Shown here one piece after another: positions 1 through 8,219 of a stretch of DNA of 10,058 bases; within the stretch, counting starts at the first letter, position 1; each line of letters begins with the position of its first letter. The DNA comes from Lentisphaeria bacterium UBA1829 (GTDB lineage: Bacteria; Verrucomicrobiota; Lentisphaeria; Victivallales; UBA1829). The notes under the pieces are model-generated. The model searched no databases and had not been told where the DNA came from. It was given only the letters and a program-made list of their open reading frames with translations. The DNA lies in the NCBI GenBank assembly GCA_002338895.1, contig DDJH01000073.1, positions 6,375-16,432 of the forward strand, read 5' to 3'. The position numbers were made by a program, and so were the translations under genes.

Positions 1-2647
1 TGAAAACGACGCTGCCGGATTCGATTTCCGGAAGAACTCCTATTCCGGTGTTCCTTTCCGTGTGACGGATCCGGCAAAGAACAATGGAAAATCCGTTTTG
101 ACATTCGGATCCGTTAATTTCCCGAAAGGAATCCGCTCGGTCCGGATTCCGGTCGCGGGAAGCGATGGAATGAAAATGCTCTATCTGCTCCATACCGCCT
201 GCTGGGCGCCGGGTTCGGGGAATGCGGGGACCATTCTGCTGAAAGGAGAAAAGGGGGAACAGAAGATTCCTGTCCGCTTCAAGGTGGATCTCGGGGATCA
301 GTGGAATCCGAGTCATTTGAAGAATGCGCTTGTCGGGGCGGTCTGGAACAACCGGACCGGTGGAAGCAACGGGCTGTACGTCAGCCGGTTCCCTGTGAAA
401 CCGGAGATCGGGAAGATTCGGGAGATTCAGCTTGCGGGCGGTGAGACGGGCGCGGTCTGGATTATTGCCGGAATCACGTTGTCCGGAACCGACTTCCCGC
501 GTCCGAAAACAGAAAAATTCGTGGTGCGTGCCGGGGAGCGTTTCCGCGCACTGAAGCGTCCGCCGACCCCGCAGATCCTGCCCGGTTCCGCGCTGGATTT
601 CTCGGAACTCAACACGGGGAAGATTGAACGGATCATCATCAACCGCCACGGCAGGCTCGCCAAGGAAAGCGCTCCGGAGGAGCCTTTCCGTTTCTTCGCC
701 GCGGAGGTCAGCACGAGTTTGAACGATCACTATGTCGCGCAGGACAACGGAAAGAAAAAACTCAATGCGCGCGCTTTCTGGAAAGATAAAAACCGGATTT
801 CCCAGCTTGTTCAGGAGATCCGGCGCCACGGATGCAACATGGTGCGGCTGCACAGCATGGATATGGTGACGGTCACCAATGGCGTCGCAACGCTGAACCC
901 CCGGAAACTTGATCTCTGGGACTGGTGCGTCGCCGAGTGCAAAAAGAACGGAATCTATATTCAGATCGACACCATGCATGTGCAGGGCTTTTCCAAATTC
1001 AACCAGTGGATGCGCGAAGGCCAGGCCCGCAACGCCAAGTTCCAGCTTCTCTTCAACAACGCAATGCGCGAGGAATACCGGATCGGCATGAAGGCGTTTC
1101 TGGACCATGTCAATCCCTATACGAAGACGGCTCTGCGCGACGATCCCGTTCTCGCGGTCCTGAACTACTGCAACGAACAGGAATTCGCCTTCATCAACAC
1201 AAAATTCCCGTGGGACGCCGCGCTTCCGGAATGGCGCAAGTTCGTCGGCGATCCGAATGCCCCTATGTTCACCCGGAAAGAATGGAACACCCGGAATGAA
1301 AAAGGGAAGAAAATCAATGCGTTCATCACCATGAAATGGCGCGAAATGCTCGCCTGGTACCGGAAAACAATCCATCAGGAGATCGGCTACAAGGGACTTG
1401 CGAATCTCTGGGAGATGACAAGCTCCATGCACTACAATGTTCTCCGCAATGATCTGGATTATGTGATGATGCACGCCTATCACGCCCATGCAATCGACTG
1501 CACGAAGCAGGCGCAGGGCAGCGACATCGGCGGAGGACTGAAACAGCTCCGGACGCTGCTGGACGCCCGCATCGCCGGCCGTCCCTTCCTTGTCAATGAA
1601 TATGCGTCCGTTTACTGGAACCGCTACCGCTACGAGGAGCCGTTCGCGGTCAGCGCATACGCCGCGTTCCAGGGATTCGATATGCTGCTCCGCCACGGTT
1701 CGCCGATTCATGTGGTCAACGGCGAACGCATTTTCCCGTGGATCATGTTTCACGATCCGATCTGCAAGGCGTCGCTGGCGCAGACCGCGCTGCTGTACGG
1801 CCGGGGGGATGTGCAGGAGGGAAAGAGGGGGGTCCGGCTGACCTTCTCTGAAAAAGCGGTTTCCGACAATATGATCTGGAGCGATGCGCTGAACTCCATG
1901 CAGTCGCGCCTCTCTCTGATCGCGAGGTTCGGATTGGAGCAGACCGATCCGGCGCCCGCGCTCCGGCCCCCGGCTCCGGCGGATGATCTGCGCATCCCGC
2001 TGCTCGGCGGAGCCCAGGTTGTTGAGAACACGCAGGGATTTGCTTCGTCGCTGGAATCGAAGGCGGGAAACTTCAGCCTTGCCGATCAGATCTCGGTCCT
2101 CCGCAAAAAGGGGATCATCGACCGCGCAAACCGCAGCGACGGAGCGTATGTGTTTGAAAATTCGACCCGGGAACTGTATGTCGATACCGCCCGGAACTAT
2201 ATGAGCGTGAACACGCCCCGTTTTCAGGGGCTCTGCGGAGAGGAGACGGCAAAGGCGGAACTGCGGGATGTCTCCATCGAACTCCTCAAGACCAGAGGAA
2301 TTGTCAGCGTGGCATCGCTCCGGAAGGAAAAGCCGATCGTGGATTCCGACCGTCTGCTCCTGACCTACGCCACCAACGCCCTCTGCAGCAGCATGACCTT
2401 CGAAAACGACTCCATGATGAAGGTCCTCTATTACGGAGAAAACCCGACCTTGATCGAAACCGGTCGTTTCCGAGTCCGCATTCGCAATAAGAACGCCGAT
2501 AAGCTGAAGCTCTATCCGCTTCTGATGAACGGAAAACGCTGTGCTCCCGTCAAGCCGCTTTCCACGAAGAACGGAACATTCGTTGCGGAAATCGACACCG
2601 CGACTCTTCCGGAAGGCCCCGCTCTCCTTTTCGAACTTGCAGAATAA
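1..2647 (+). CDS. Clan GH-A type glycoside hydrolase, 5'-truncated by window edge
   Basis: This is probably a polysaccharide-degrading hydrolase; the substrate cannot be read from sequence. The frame is open from base 2, so the GTG at 62 is internal and the true start lies upstream. 881 residues are visible (numbered from base 2). Residues about 1-165 look like a beta-sandwich of the kind that precedes such enzymes ([31 protein letters not shown]). Residues about 225-610 look like a TIM barrel: [12 protein letters not shown] (R282, H284), NYCNEQEF with the Asn-Glu pair expected at strand 4 (putative acid/base E392), H-A-Y at 491-493, and [11 protein letters not shown] with putative nucleophile E533. 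A segment [22 protein letters not shown] follows, then a C-terminal beta-rich part (about 690-881). The stop TAA lies 25 bases before the pseudopilin start, suggesting co-transcription. The clan assignment rests on the two Glu contexts; the family (GH5-like or other) is not certain. Confidence 0.8.
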   Translation, partial: ENDAAGFDFRKNSYSGVPFRVTDPAKNNGKSVLTFGSVNFPKGIRSVRIPVAGSDGMKMLYLLHTACWAPGSGNAGTILLKGEKGEQKIPVRFKVDLGDQWNPSHLKNALVGAVWNNRTGGSNGLYVSRFPVKPEIGKIREIQLAGGETGAVWIIAGITLSGTDFPRPKTEKFVVRAGERFRALKRPPTPQILPGSALDFSELNTGKIERIIINRHGRLAKESAPEEPFRFFAAEVSTSLNDHYVAQDNGKKKLNARAFWKDKNRISQLVQEIRRHGCNMVRLHSMDMVTVTNGVATLNPRKLDLWDWCVAECKKNGIYIQIDTMHVQGFSKFNQWMREGQARNAKFQLLFNNAMREEYRIGMKAFLDHVNPYTKTALRDDPVLAVLNYCNEQEFAFINTKFPWDAALPEWRKFVGDPNAPMFTRKEWNTRNEKGKKINAFITMKWREMLAWYRKTIHQEIGYKGLANLWEMTSSMHYNVLRNDLDYVMMHAYHAHAIDCTKQAQGSDIGGGLKQLRTLLDARIAGRPFLVNEYASVYWNRYRYEEPFAVSAYAAFQGFDMLLRHGSPIHVVNGERIFPWIMFHDPICKASLAQTALLYGRGDVQEGKRGVRLTFSEKAVSDNMIWSDALNSMQSRLSLIARFGLEQTDPAPALRPPAPADDLRIPLLGGAQVVENTQGFASSLESKAGNFSLADQISVLRKKGIIDRANRSDGAYVFENSTRELYVDTARNYMSVNTPRFQGLCGEETAKAELRDVSIELLKTRGIVSVASLRKEKPIVDSDRLLLTYATNALCSSMTFENDSMMKVLYYGENPTLIETGRFRVRIRNKNADKLKLYPLLMNGKRCAPVKPLSTKNGTFVAEIDTATLPEGPALLFELAE

Positions 2648-2654
2648 AAATAAC

Positions 2655-2663
2655 AGGAAAGGA
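2655..2663 (+). promoter_or_regulatory. Shine-Dalgarno site for the pseudopilin gene
   Basis: AGGAAAGGA ends 9 bases before the ATG at 2673. It decides the start: the frame is open further back to 2541, but that stretch overlaps the hydrolase coding sequence and has a non-pilin N-terminus. No promoter is visible in the 25-base gap, consistent with read-through from the hydrolase. Confidence 0.7.
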
Positions 2664-2672
2664 TTCAACACC

Positions 2673-3482
2673 ATGAGAACAGATCAGAAACAGACCGGAC
2701 ATCGTTCTTCCCCGTCCTTCACTCTGATAGAACTGCTTGTAACGATTGCGATCATCGCAATCCTGGCCGCCCTGCTGCTGCCCGCTTTGAATGCGGCAAG
2801 AGACAAGTCATACAAGGTGACATGCAGCAGCAATCTCCGCCAGGTCGGCTACGGCATGATGAACTACACCGGAGACAACGACGATTATTTCCCGCGCTCC
2901 CGCGTTTCCGGAGACACCGGATATGTCTGCTGGCCGAAGCATTTCATCTACAATGCAAAATATGTCAACTACGATGTCATGCTCTGCCCCGTTGCAAAAA
3001 ATTCCATGGACAGCTACTACCGCAAGCAATGGGAAACCGAATCCATCTATCCGAAGGATACCATTGTAAGCTGGCAGTTCGTCAATTATGGAATCAACCG
3101 CAGTGAATTCGGGGACGATGGAGCCAGTCCGGATGCCGCAAAAACCCGGGCCAGTGAACTGAGAAGACCCTCCAATTTCATTGTCGCAACGGAGAGTGGA
3201 AATGAAAACGGTTCCTTCGGGGCAGTCGTCCGTCCCTACATGGCCGTGGACAATCATTCCAACTGGGGGTACAACACGGTCTATCCACGCCACAACAAGG
3301 ATGTAAACGTCCTCTGGGGCGACGGGCACACCCTCACCGTCTCCGGTCACGGACTGACCATAAAAGAGGTCGCCCAGTATCTCACCGGCGCCAACGGCCC
3401 GCTCAAAGGCGCCGGGTATGTCAACAACAGCTGGACCTGGGATGGAAAGACCCGTCCATGGGGACAATGGGCGCGGAAGTGA
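2673..3482 (+). CDS. Type II secretion/type IV pilin-like pseudopilin with H-X9-DG domain
   Basis: This 269-residue protein is of the prepilin-type N-terminal cleavage/methylation family. A short charged leader (residues 1-15) is followed by [24 protein letters not shown], the hydrophobic pilin helix, with the conserved Glu at position 5 of the predicted mature protein (E20). CSSNLRQ follows the helix. Near the C-terminus H207 starts a perfect H-X9-DG motif ([12 protein letters not shown]), the hallmark of the processing-associated H-X9-DG domain common in PVC bacteria. The protein should be inserted in the inner membrane, cleaved by a prepilin peptidase and face the periplasm; its exact role in these organisms is not established. 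The residue before the cleavage site is Ser15, not the usual Gly. It lies 25 bases after the glycoside hydrolase on the same strand, a pairing often seen for this family. The family call is secure, the function is not. Confidence 0.93.
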   Translation: MRTDQKQTGHRSSPSFTLIELLVTIAIIAILAALLLPALNAARDKSYKVTCSSNLRQVGYGMMNYTGDNDDYFPRSRVSGDTGYVCWPKHFIYNAKYVNYDVMLCPVAKNSMDSYYRKQWETESIYPKDTIVSWQFVNYGINRSEFGDDGASPDAAKTRASELRRPSNFIVATESGNENGSFGAVVRPYMAVDNHSNWGYNTVYPRHNKDVNVLWGDGHTLTVSGHGLTIKEVAQYLTGANGPLKGAGYVNNSWTWDGKTRPWGQWARK

Positions 3483-3496
3483 AAACATGTTGAAAG

Positions 3497-3519
3497 GGAA
3501 CAGTCCTCTTTTCTGTTCC
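3497..3519. terminator. Weak candidate terminator hairpin after the pseudopilin gene
   Basis: GGAACAG (3497-3503) and CTGTTCC (3513-3519) form a perfect 7-bp inverted repeat with a 9-base loop, 14 bases after the pseudopilin stop. No T-run follows on the plus strand. On the minus strand the stem is followed by CTTTC, slightly more terminator-like for czcA read-through. The placement between convergent genes is the main support. Confidence 0.35.
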
Positions 3520-3630
3520 GTGCGGGATGCCGGATCCGGAAAAGGGGGCGGAGAAGTCCGTTCGGGGCTTTCTCCCGTCGTCTGTCCGGCAGCTCTTCCG
3601 GAAGACGGGAAAACCGATCGTGGATGATTC

Positions 3631-3663
3631 TCCCGGAGAGCGGAAAATCTCTGTTCTCCGGGA
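3631..3663. terminator. Candidate hairpin between convergent genes, near the czcA stop
   Basis: TCCCGGAGA (3631-3639) and TCTCCGGGA (3655-3663) form a perfect 9-bp GC-rich inverted repeat with a 15-base loop. It lies 27 bases beyond the czcA stop codon on the minus strand and 148 bases after the pseudopilin stop. Neither strand has a following T-run, so it is not a classic intrinsic terminator; it may stabilise the mRNA 3' end or assist termination. The rest of 3483-3690 holds no gene that I can support. Confidence 0.4.
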
Positions 3664-3690
3664 TTGGGCGGAACGCCGCGGGGGAGGGGA

Positions 3691-6600
3691 TCAGCCGGCC
3701 CGTTTCTCAAACCACCGCTCGATTTCAAAATAAAGCGCGGGGAGGAAAAAGAGCGTCAGGAGAGTGGAGGTGCTCAGTCCGAAAACGACAATGGCCGCCA
3801 GAGGCCGCTGCACTTCCGCTCCGATTCCAGTTGAAATCAGCAGGGGAAGAAGACCCAGCAGAGTCGTGAGCGTTGTCAGAATGACCGCGCGGAAGCGGAC
3901 CGCGCTTCCATGGAGGATCGCCTCCCGGAGCGGCATCCCGGTGCGCCGCAGTTCCCGGAAATCGGTGACCATGACCACGGCGTCCTGCATCGCGATTCCC
4001 AGAAGAGCGATGAAACCGACCGCGGCGGGAACCGAAAGATACTGTCCCGTCGCCAGAAGTCCGATCACTCCGCCGATCAGCGCAAGAGGGACGTTGATCA
4101 TCACAATCAGACTGCTCCGGAGGGAGGAAAACGACATCCACAGAAGGAAGAAGATAATCAGAATGACAATCGGAACAACAAGGGCAAGTTTTTTCATCGC
4201 CCGTTCCTGATTTTCAAACTGACCGCCGAATTCCACCAGATAGCCGGAAGGAAGATGGACATTTTCCGAAATCGCTCTGCGCATGTCGCGGATGATCTCG
4301 CTGGGGGCGCGTCCCGCGATGTTGCCCTGGATGGTCCAGCGGCGCTGAATTTTCTCCCGGTTGATCTGCACAGGTCCTTCGGAGATCTTCCACGTCGCAA
4401 CCTGATTGAGCTCCACATACTTGCCGGAAGAGGTGCGGATTTTCAGCTTTCCGAGCGCTTCCGGGGTGGAACGGAAGGAGTCGGCAAGGCGGACATTGAT
4501 GTCGTAGCGCCGCGTTCCGCGGTAGAGACTGGAGACGTTCTCGCCGCCGATCCCGCTCTCCACCAGACGCATCACTTCGCTGCCGGTCACACCGAGACGC
4601 GACATCGCTTCGTGATTCAGCTCAATGCGCACCTGCGGCTGCCCGAAACTCTGCTCGACGGAGAGGTCCACCACGCCCGGAATCTTTGCGATCGCCTGTC
4701 GGATCTCCTCCGCCTTCGTCCGGAGGACGTCAAGATCCTCCCCGTACAGTTTCAGCGCAAAGTAGGCCCGTGTCCCGGAGAGCAGTTCGTCGAATGCGTT
4801 CTGAATCGGCTGGGAGAAATTCAGGGTCACCCCCGGATAATCCCGCAGTTCTTTGCGCAGCTCTCCGACGATTCTCCGGCGGTCCTCCGCTCCGGCAATT
4901 TTCCCGTCCGGATGCTTCAGCGCAATCTGGATCTCCGCAAAGTTGACCGGATGCGGATGGCTCCCCGCCTCGGGCCGGCCGATCCGCGAAACCGTTTCCG
5001 CCACTTCCGGATGCTTTCGGATCATCGTTTCCAGATTCCGCACCACCCGTTCCGCCTGTTCCAGTCCGATGGAAGGTGCCATGCCGACCGTGGCAAGAAT
5101 CGTCCCTTCCTCCAGGGTCGGGATGAATTCCCGTCCGATGGTCCGGAGCGACCAGAGACTGCACGCCAGCGCCGCTATGACAAGAACAAACAGAAAACGG
5201 CGTCTGGCTATCGCCCATTGAAGTCCGGGCAGGTAGAGACGCTCCACCAGCTGCGCCGTCTTCTTTTCCAGTCTTTTTTTCCCTTCCGGACTCTTCCCGT
5301 CCTTCAGCAGGAAAAACGCAAGAACCGGCGCGTTGATCACCGCGGCGACAATGGAACCCGCCAGCGCAACCACAATGGAAAACGCCAGCGGTTTGAACAT
5401 CTTCCCTTCCACGCCCTCAAACAGAAAAATCGGCAGAAAGACTGCTACAATGATCAGCAGAGCAAAGCAGATCGGCCGTCCGACCTCTTTCGTGGCGCGG
5501 ACAATCCTCGTGAAACGGTCTTCCCCTTCGCTCTCCGGAAGATTCCGGCGGCGGAGAATGTTCTCAACAACGACAATGGAGCCGTCGACCAGCATTCCCA
5601 GCGCGATGGCGATCCCTCCCAGCGACATCAGATTGGCCGAAAACCCCGCATACCCCAGCCCGAGAATCGCCAGCGCGGCACAGAACGGCATCGACAGTGC
5701 GACAATCACCGACGCCCGGAGATCCCACAACGCCAGAGCCAGCACCGCAATCACCAGCACAATTCCCTGAATCAGAGCATTTTCCACAGTCCGCCCCGCA
5801 TTGTCCACCAGATCGGCCTGATCGTAATACGGAACAATCGTCACGCCCTCCGGAAGCGTTTTCCGGATCTCCGCCAGCTTGCTGTGAAGACGGTCGATGA
5901 CGCGGGACGTGTTCTCTCCGCTGAGCTTCAGAACAATTCCGGCAACCACCTCCTCCTCGCCGTTGCGTGTGACAACTCCCCGTCGGATGTCGGCCCCGTA
6001 CCGCACCTCCGCAACGGATCCGAGTTTCAGCGGAAGACCGTCGGTTTCACGGATCGTGATGCCGCGGATGTCGTCCAGCGTCTGCAGCATGCCGATCCCG
6101 CGCACCAGATACTCCTCCGCGCCGATCTCAAGATATTGCCCGCCGACATTCCGGTTGCCGGAGCGGATCGCATCAACAATCTCATCAAACGAAACATCAT
6201 ACGTCCGCATCTTTTCCGGGTCCAGGCGCACCTGATACTGGAGGACATGGCCCCCCATGGAGAGAATCGCCGTAACGCCGGGCACGGTCTGAAGCTGGCG
6301 TTTGACCACGAAATCGTTCAGTTCCCGCAGATAGGCATTCAGCTCCTTTCCCTCGGAGTCGACCCGTTTCGGATCCGCCTGGAGGTAGTAGATGAAGATC
6401 TGATCCAGTCCGCTGGAAATCGGACCGAGTTCCGGCTTCGGAAGGTCCGGGGGCAGGGCGGACTCCGCGTTCCGAAGACGTTCCGCAACAAGCTGACGGG
6501 CAAAATAGATGTCCGTCCCATCCCGGAAATAAAGATAGACCACGCTCATCCCGAAGCTCGAGGTGGATTTGACCAGCGTGACGTCCGGAAGGCCGCTCAT

Positions 6601-6813
6601 GGCGCTTTCAATCGGCTGACTGATCATCCGTTCCACCTCTTCCGCCGCAAGACCGGGGGCTTCCGCAAAGATCGGAACCATCACCGGAGAGATGTCGGGA
6701 AAGGCGTCGCGCGGGGTCTCCAGGTATTGATAAACCCCGAAGCCGATGACGGCAAGAAGAACAACAAGAACAAGTCCGCGCAGTCGAAGCGCTGTCCGAA
6801 TGATTGTTTCCAT
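3691..6813 (-). CDS. czcA: CzcA-like heavy-metal efflux RND pump
   Basis: This is an inner-membrane proton/metal antiporter of the HME-RND family, working as a trimer with the CzcB-type adaptor and an outer-membrane channel. The 1040 residues match the family's usual length. Family segments are ETPRDAFPDISP after the first membrane helix, VERMISQPIESAMSGLPDV, LGGIAIALGMLVDGSIVVVEN in helix 4, GREFIPTLEEG before the second porter half, and SVPAAVGFIALLGIAMQDAVVM in helix 10. Helix 4 keeps the proton-relay acids D410 and E417; the position of CzcA D402 is Ala404. In the second porter half, FDELLSG has E676 where CusA has a methionine of its Cu/Ag pathway, so a divalent substrate (Zn, Co, Cd, Ni) is more likely than Cu/Ag; this is inference. 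The start is the ATG at 6813, not the in-frame TTG at 6831: GGAGGG lies 7 bases upstream and only the ATG start leaves the czcB stop outside the gene. The gap to czcB is 14 bases. Confidence 0.95.
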   Translation of the reverse strand: METIIRTALRLRGLVLVVLLAVIGFGVYQYLETPRDAFPDISPVMVPIFAEAPGLAAEEVERMISQPIESAMSGLPDVTLVKSTSSFGMSVVYLYFRDGTDIYFARQLVAERLRNAESALPPDLPKPELGPISSGLDQIFIYYLQADPKRVDSEGKELNAYLRELNDFVVKRQLQTVPGVTAILSMGGHVLQYQVRLDPEKMRTYDVSFDEIVDAIRSGNRNVGGQYLEIGAEEYLVRGIGMLQTLDDIRGITIRETDGLPLKLGSVAEVRYGADIRRGVVTRNGEEEVVAGIVLKLSGENTSRVIDRLHSKLAEIRKTLPEGVTIVPYYDQADLVDNAGRTVENALIQGIVLVIAVLALALWDLRASVIVALSMPFCAALAILGLGYAGFSANLMSLGGIAIALGMLVDGSIVVVENILRRRNLPESEGEDRFTRIVRATKEVGRPICFALLIIVAVFLPIFLFEGVEGKMFKPLAFSIVVALAGSIVAAVINAPVLAFFLLKDGKSPEGKKRLEKKTAQLVERLYLPGLQWAIARRRFLFVLVIAALACSLWSLRTIGREFIPTLEEGTILATVGMAPSIGLEQAERVVRNLETMIRKHPEVAETVSRIGRPEAGSHPHPVNFAEIQIALKHPDGKIAGAEDRRRIVGELRKELRDYPGVTLNFSQPIQNAFDELLSGTRAYFALKLYGEDLDVLRTKAEEIRQAIAKIPGVVDLSVEQSFGQPQVRIELNHEAMSRLGVTGSEVMRLVESGIGGENVSSLYRGTRRYDINVRLADSFRSTPEALGKLKIRTSSGKYVELNQVATWKISEGPVQINREKIQRRWTIQGNIAGRAPSEIIRDMRRAISENVHLPSGYLVEFGGQFENQERAMKKLALVVPIVILIIFFLLWMSFSSLRSSLIVMINVPLALIGGVIGLLATGQYLSVPAAVGFIALLGIAMQDAVVMVTDFRELRRTGMPLREAILHGSAVRFRAVILTTLTTLLGLLPLLISTGIGAEVQRPLAAIVVFGLSTSTLLTLFFLPALYFEIERWFEKRAG

Positions 6814-6820
6814 CTGCTTT

Positions 6821-6826
6821 CCCTCC
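6821..6826 (-). promoter_or_regulatory. Shine-Dalgarno site for czcA
   Basis: On the minus strand GGAGGG sits 7 bases before the ATG at 6813, inside the 14-base gap after the czcB stop codon. It fixes the ATG start over the upstream in-frame TTG, which overlaps the czcB stop, and shows tight coupling of adaptor and pump. Confidence 0.8.
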
Positions 6827-6827
6827 G

Positions 6828-8123
6828 TCAATGACCGTGTCCGGCGTGCGGATCCATGCCGCTGGTCAGAAGAATCGATTTCAGCTCGAAGGCTCCGGAG
6901 GAGACAAAGTCTTCACCGGCTTTCAGGCCGGAGAGAATTTCAATGACTCCACGGGCGCTTTGTCCTGTCGTGACCGGCTGCGGCGCATATCCGTCTCCGC
7001 GCGGAACAAAGAGGACACTTTCCCCCGCAATCAGCTGGACCGCCTCCCGGGGAACAAGAACGGTCTCCGCGGAGGCTCCGGTCTGAATCCGTCCGGTGAC
7101 GAACTGGCCCGGACGCAGCTGACCGTTCCGGTTCTCGATTTCCACGCGGACAAGTCCCGTGCGGGTCTGCTCGTCGATCAGCGGGCCGAGATAGACCACC
7201 TTCCCCCGGAATTCCTGTCCGGTTTCCGAACCGGTGATTCGCACGTCATCGCCCTTCCGGATCCGCAGAAGATCCTCCGGAGTCGCACGCAGTTCCAGCC
7301 AGAGACGGTTCAGATTGCTGACCGTGAAAACAACCGGAAGCGTGTCCTCCGTAAAGTTCTCGCCCAGTGTGATGTTCCGGTTGATGACGGTGCCGTCCAG
7401 CGGTGAGAGAATGTCGTAGGTCGTGCAGATGGGCAGAAGGTCTTTCCCCCCCGGTTCGTGCGGATGCCCCTCGTGTGCAGGATCCAGAAGAAGCGAGCGG
7501 AGAAGTTCTTCCGCGTGCCGGCGCGCAATGACCGCTTCGGCGTATTCGCGCTTGTAGCGAAGATAATCTTTGCGGGAGGTCGCATTTCCCTTCTTCAGCT
7601 GTTCGGCCATCTCGAATTCCGATTTCGTCAGGTTCTCCTGCTCCAGTGCGGAATTGTAGTTGGAATAGTATTCGCCCAGCTTATGGCTCGTCAGCGTGGC
7701 AAGACGCTCCCCTTTCCGTACGGAATCCCCTTCCTTGACAAAAATCCGGTTGACAAATCCGGGCATGCGCGGCATGATCCTGGCTGTCTCATCCCGGTTC
7801 AGACGGATTTCCCCGTTCAGGCTCACCATGGTCTCCAGTTTTCCGGCTGCCGCCCGGGAGATCCGGAGGCGGATCAGCTTCCTCTGCGAATCCGTCAGAT
7901 GCACCAGAGAGGAATTTTCCTTTTCCGTTTCCTCCTTCCCGCTGTTTTCCGACGGAATCTTATTCGGAGAACCTTGGACGGAATCGGCATTTCCGCCGTC
8001 TGCTTTTGAATGGTTTGCAAGCTGGTTCTTCCCGTTATTCGGCTCGGCCGCGGAAATCGGAAGCGATGGGATTCCCGTGACCGCAAGCAGCAGCACAAGC
8101 GCTGCAAGATGGAATTTTCTCAT
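6828..8123 (-). CDS. czcB: CzcB/CusB-like periplasmic adaptor (membrane fusion protein)
   Basis: This 431-residue periplasmic adaptor would link the RND pump to an outer-membrane channel. Residues 1-26 are a signal peptide (hydrophobic AALVLLLAVTGIPSLP, likely cleaved in ISAA/EP). Residues 27-72 form a polar, low-complexity linker rich in Asn, Ser, Lys and Glu. MPRMPGFVNRIFVKEGDSVRKGE (117-139) is the first half of the lipoyl-like domain, and ILSPLDGTVINRNITLGE (238-255) is the second half. Between them lies an alpha-helical hairpin (about 150-212). The beta-barrel and membrane-proximal domains follow (LWLELRATPEDLLRIRKGD; VLVPREAVQL). Two His clusters stand out: AHEGHPH at 216-222, just after the hairpin, and the terminal DPHAGHGH, both plausible metal-binding sites. 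The ATG at 8123 is preceded by AAAGGA at a 7-base spacing. It is 96 bases downstream of the small Cys/His protein and 14 bases upstream of czcA. Confidence 0.93.
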   Translation of the reverse strand: MRKFHLAALVLLLAVTGIPSLPISAAEPNNGKNQLANHSKADGGNADSVQGSPNKIPSENSGKEETEKENSSLVHLTDSQRKLIRLRISRAAAGKLETMVSLNGEIRLNRDETARIMPRMPGFVNRIFVKEGDSVRKGERLATLTSHKLGEYYSNYNSALEQENLTKSEFEMAEQLKKGNATSRKDYLRYKREYAEAVIARRHAEELLRSLLLDPAHEGHPHEPGGKDLLPICTTYDILSPLDGTVINRNITLGENFTEDTLPVVFTVSNLNRLWLELRATPEDLLRIRKGDDVRITGSETGQEFRGKVVYLGPLIDEQTRTGLVRVEIENRNGQLRPGQFVTGRIQTGASAETVLVPREAVQLIAGESVLFVPRGDGYAPQPVTTGQSARGVIEILSGLKAGEDFVSSGAFELKSILLTSGMDPHAGHGH

Positions 8124-8148
8124 TGTTCAATCCTTTGCTTTGTCTGTC

Positions 8149-8160
8149 AAAACGTGTTTT
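8149..8160. repeat. AAAACGTGTTTT inverted repeat upstream of czcB
   Basis: AAAAC and GTTTT flank a central GT, giving a 5-bp-arm near-palindrome. It begins 25 bases upstream of the czcB ATG and lies just downstream (minus sense) of the tandem hairpins. It could be part of a regulatory site or chance; nothing else shows an operator, and the region lies inside the transcript predicted from the 8650-8677 promoter. Confidence 0.25.
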
Positions 8161-8165
8161 CATCC

Positions 8166-8200
8166 GGGCGCAGACGCGCCCCGTCCCGGCTCCCGGGACG
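8166..8200 (-). promoter_or_regulatory. Two abutting GC-rich hairpins in the czcB leader
   Basis: GGGCGC (8166-8171)/GCGCCC (8176-8181) is a perfect 6-bp stem with a 4-base loop. CGTCCCGG (8182-8189)/CCGGGACG (8193-8200) is a perfect 8-bp stem with a 3-base loop. They touch with no spacer and fill about a third of the 96-base gap between the small Cys/His gene and czcB. No T-run follows on the minus strand, so a simple intrinsic terminator is unlikely. Partial attenuation, an mRNA-processing or stability element setting the protein ratio, or a REP-like repeat unit are the alternatives. Confidence 0.5.
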
Positions 8201-8219
8201 AAGAAACAAGGATACAGAC

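Noticed and set aside
62..64. GTG at 62 as start of the glycoside hydrolase
   Set aside because: The same frame is open to the window edge and the residues before it continue a beta-sandwich-like sequence, so the gene is truncated by the window.
3573..3610. Imperfect inverted repeat TCCCGTC...GACGGGA in the convergent gap
   Set aside because: It has a mismatch, a long loop and no T-run on either strand; in GC-rich DNA this is weak support for a terminator.
2808..3728. A 306-residue minus-strand open frame across the pseudopilin gene and the convergent gap
   Set aside because: It is antisense to a clear pseudopilin and also runs over the 3' end of czcA; no recognisable motif or plausible role.
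3910..6834. A 974-residue open frame on the plus strand antisense to almost the whole czcA gene
   Set aside because: It is composed mostly of Arg, His, Asp, Gln, Pro and Asn with no domain-like pattern, as expected for the complement of a GC-rich gene with biased codons. The minus-strand frame is an unmistakable RND pump.
8145..8150. A perfect TTGACA on the minus strand as a -35 box for a czcB-specific promoter
   Set aside because: About 17 bases downstream is the ribosome site and start codon of czcB, with no TATAAT-like sequence.
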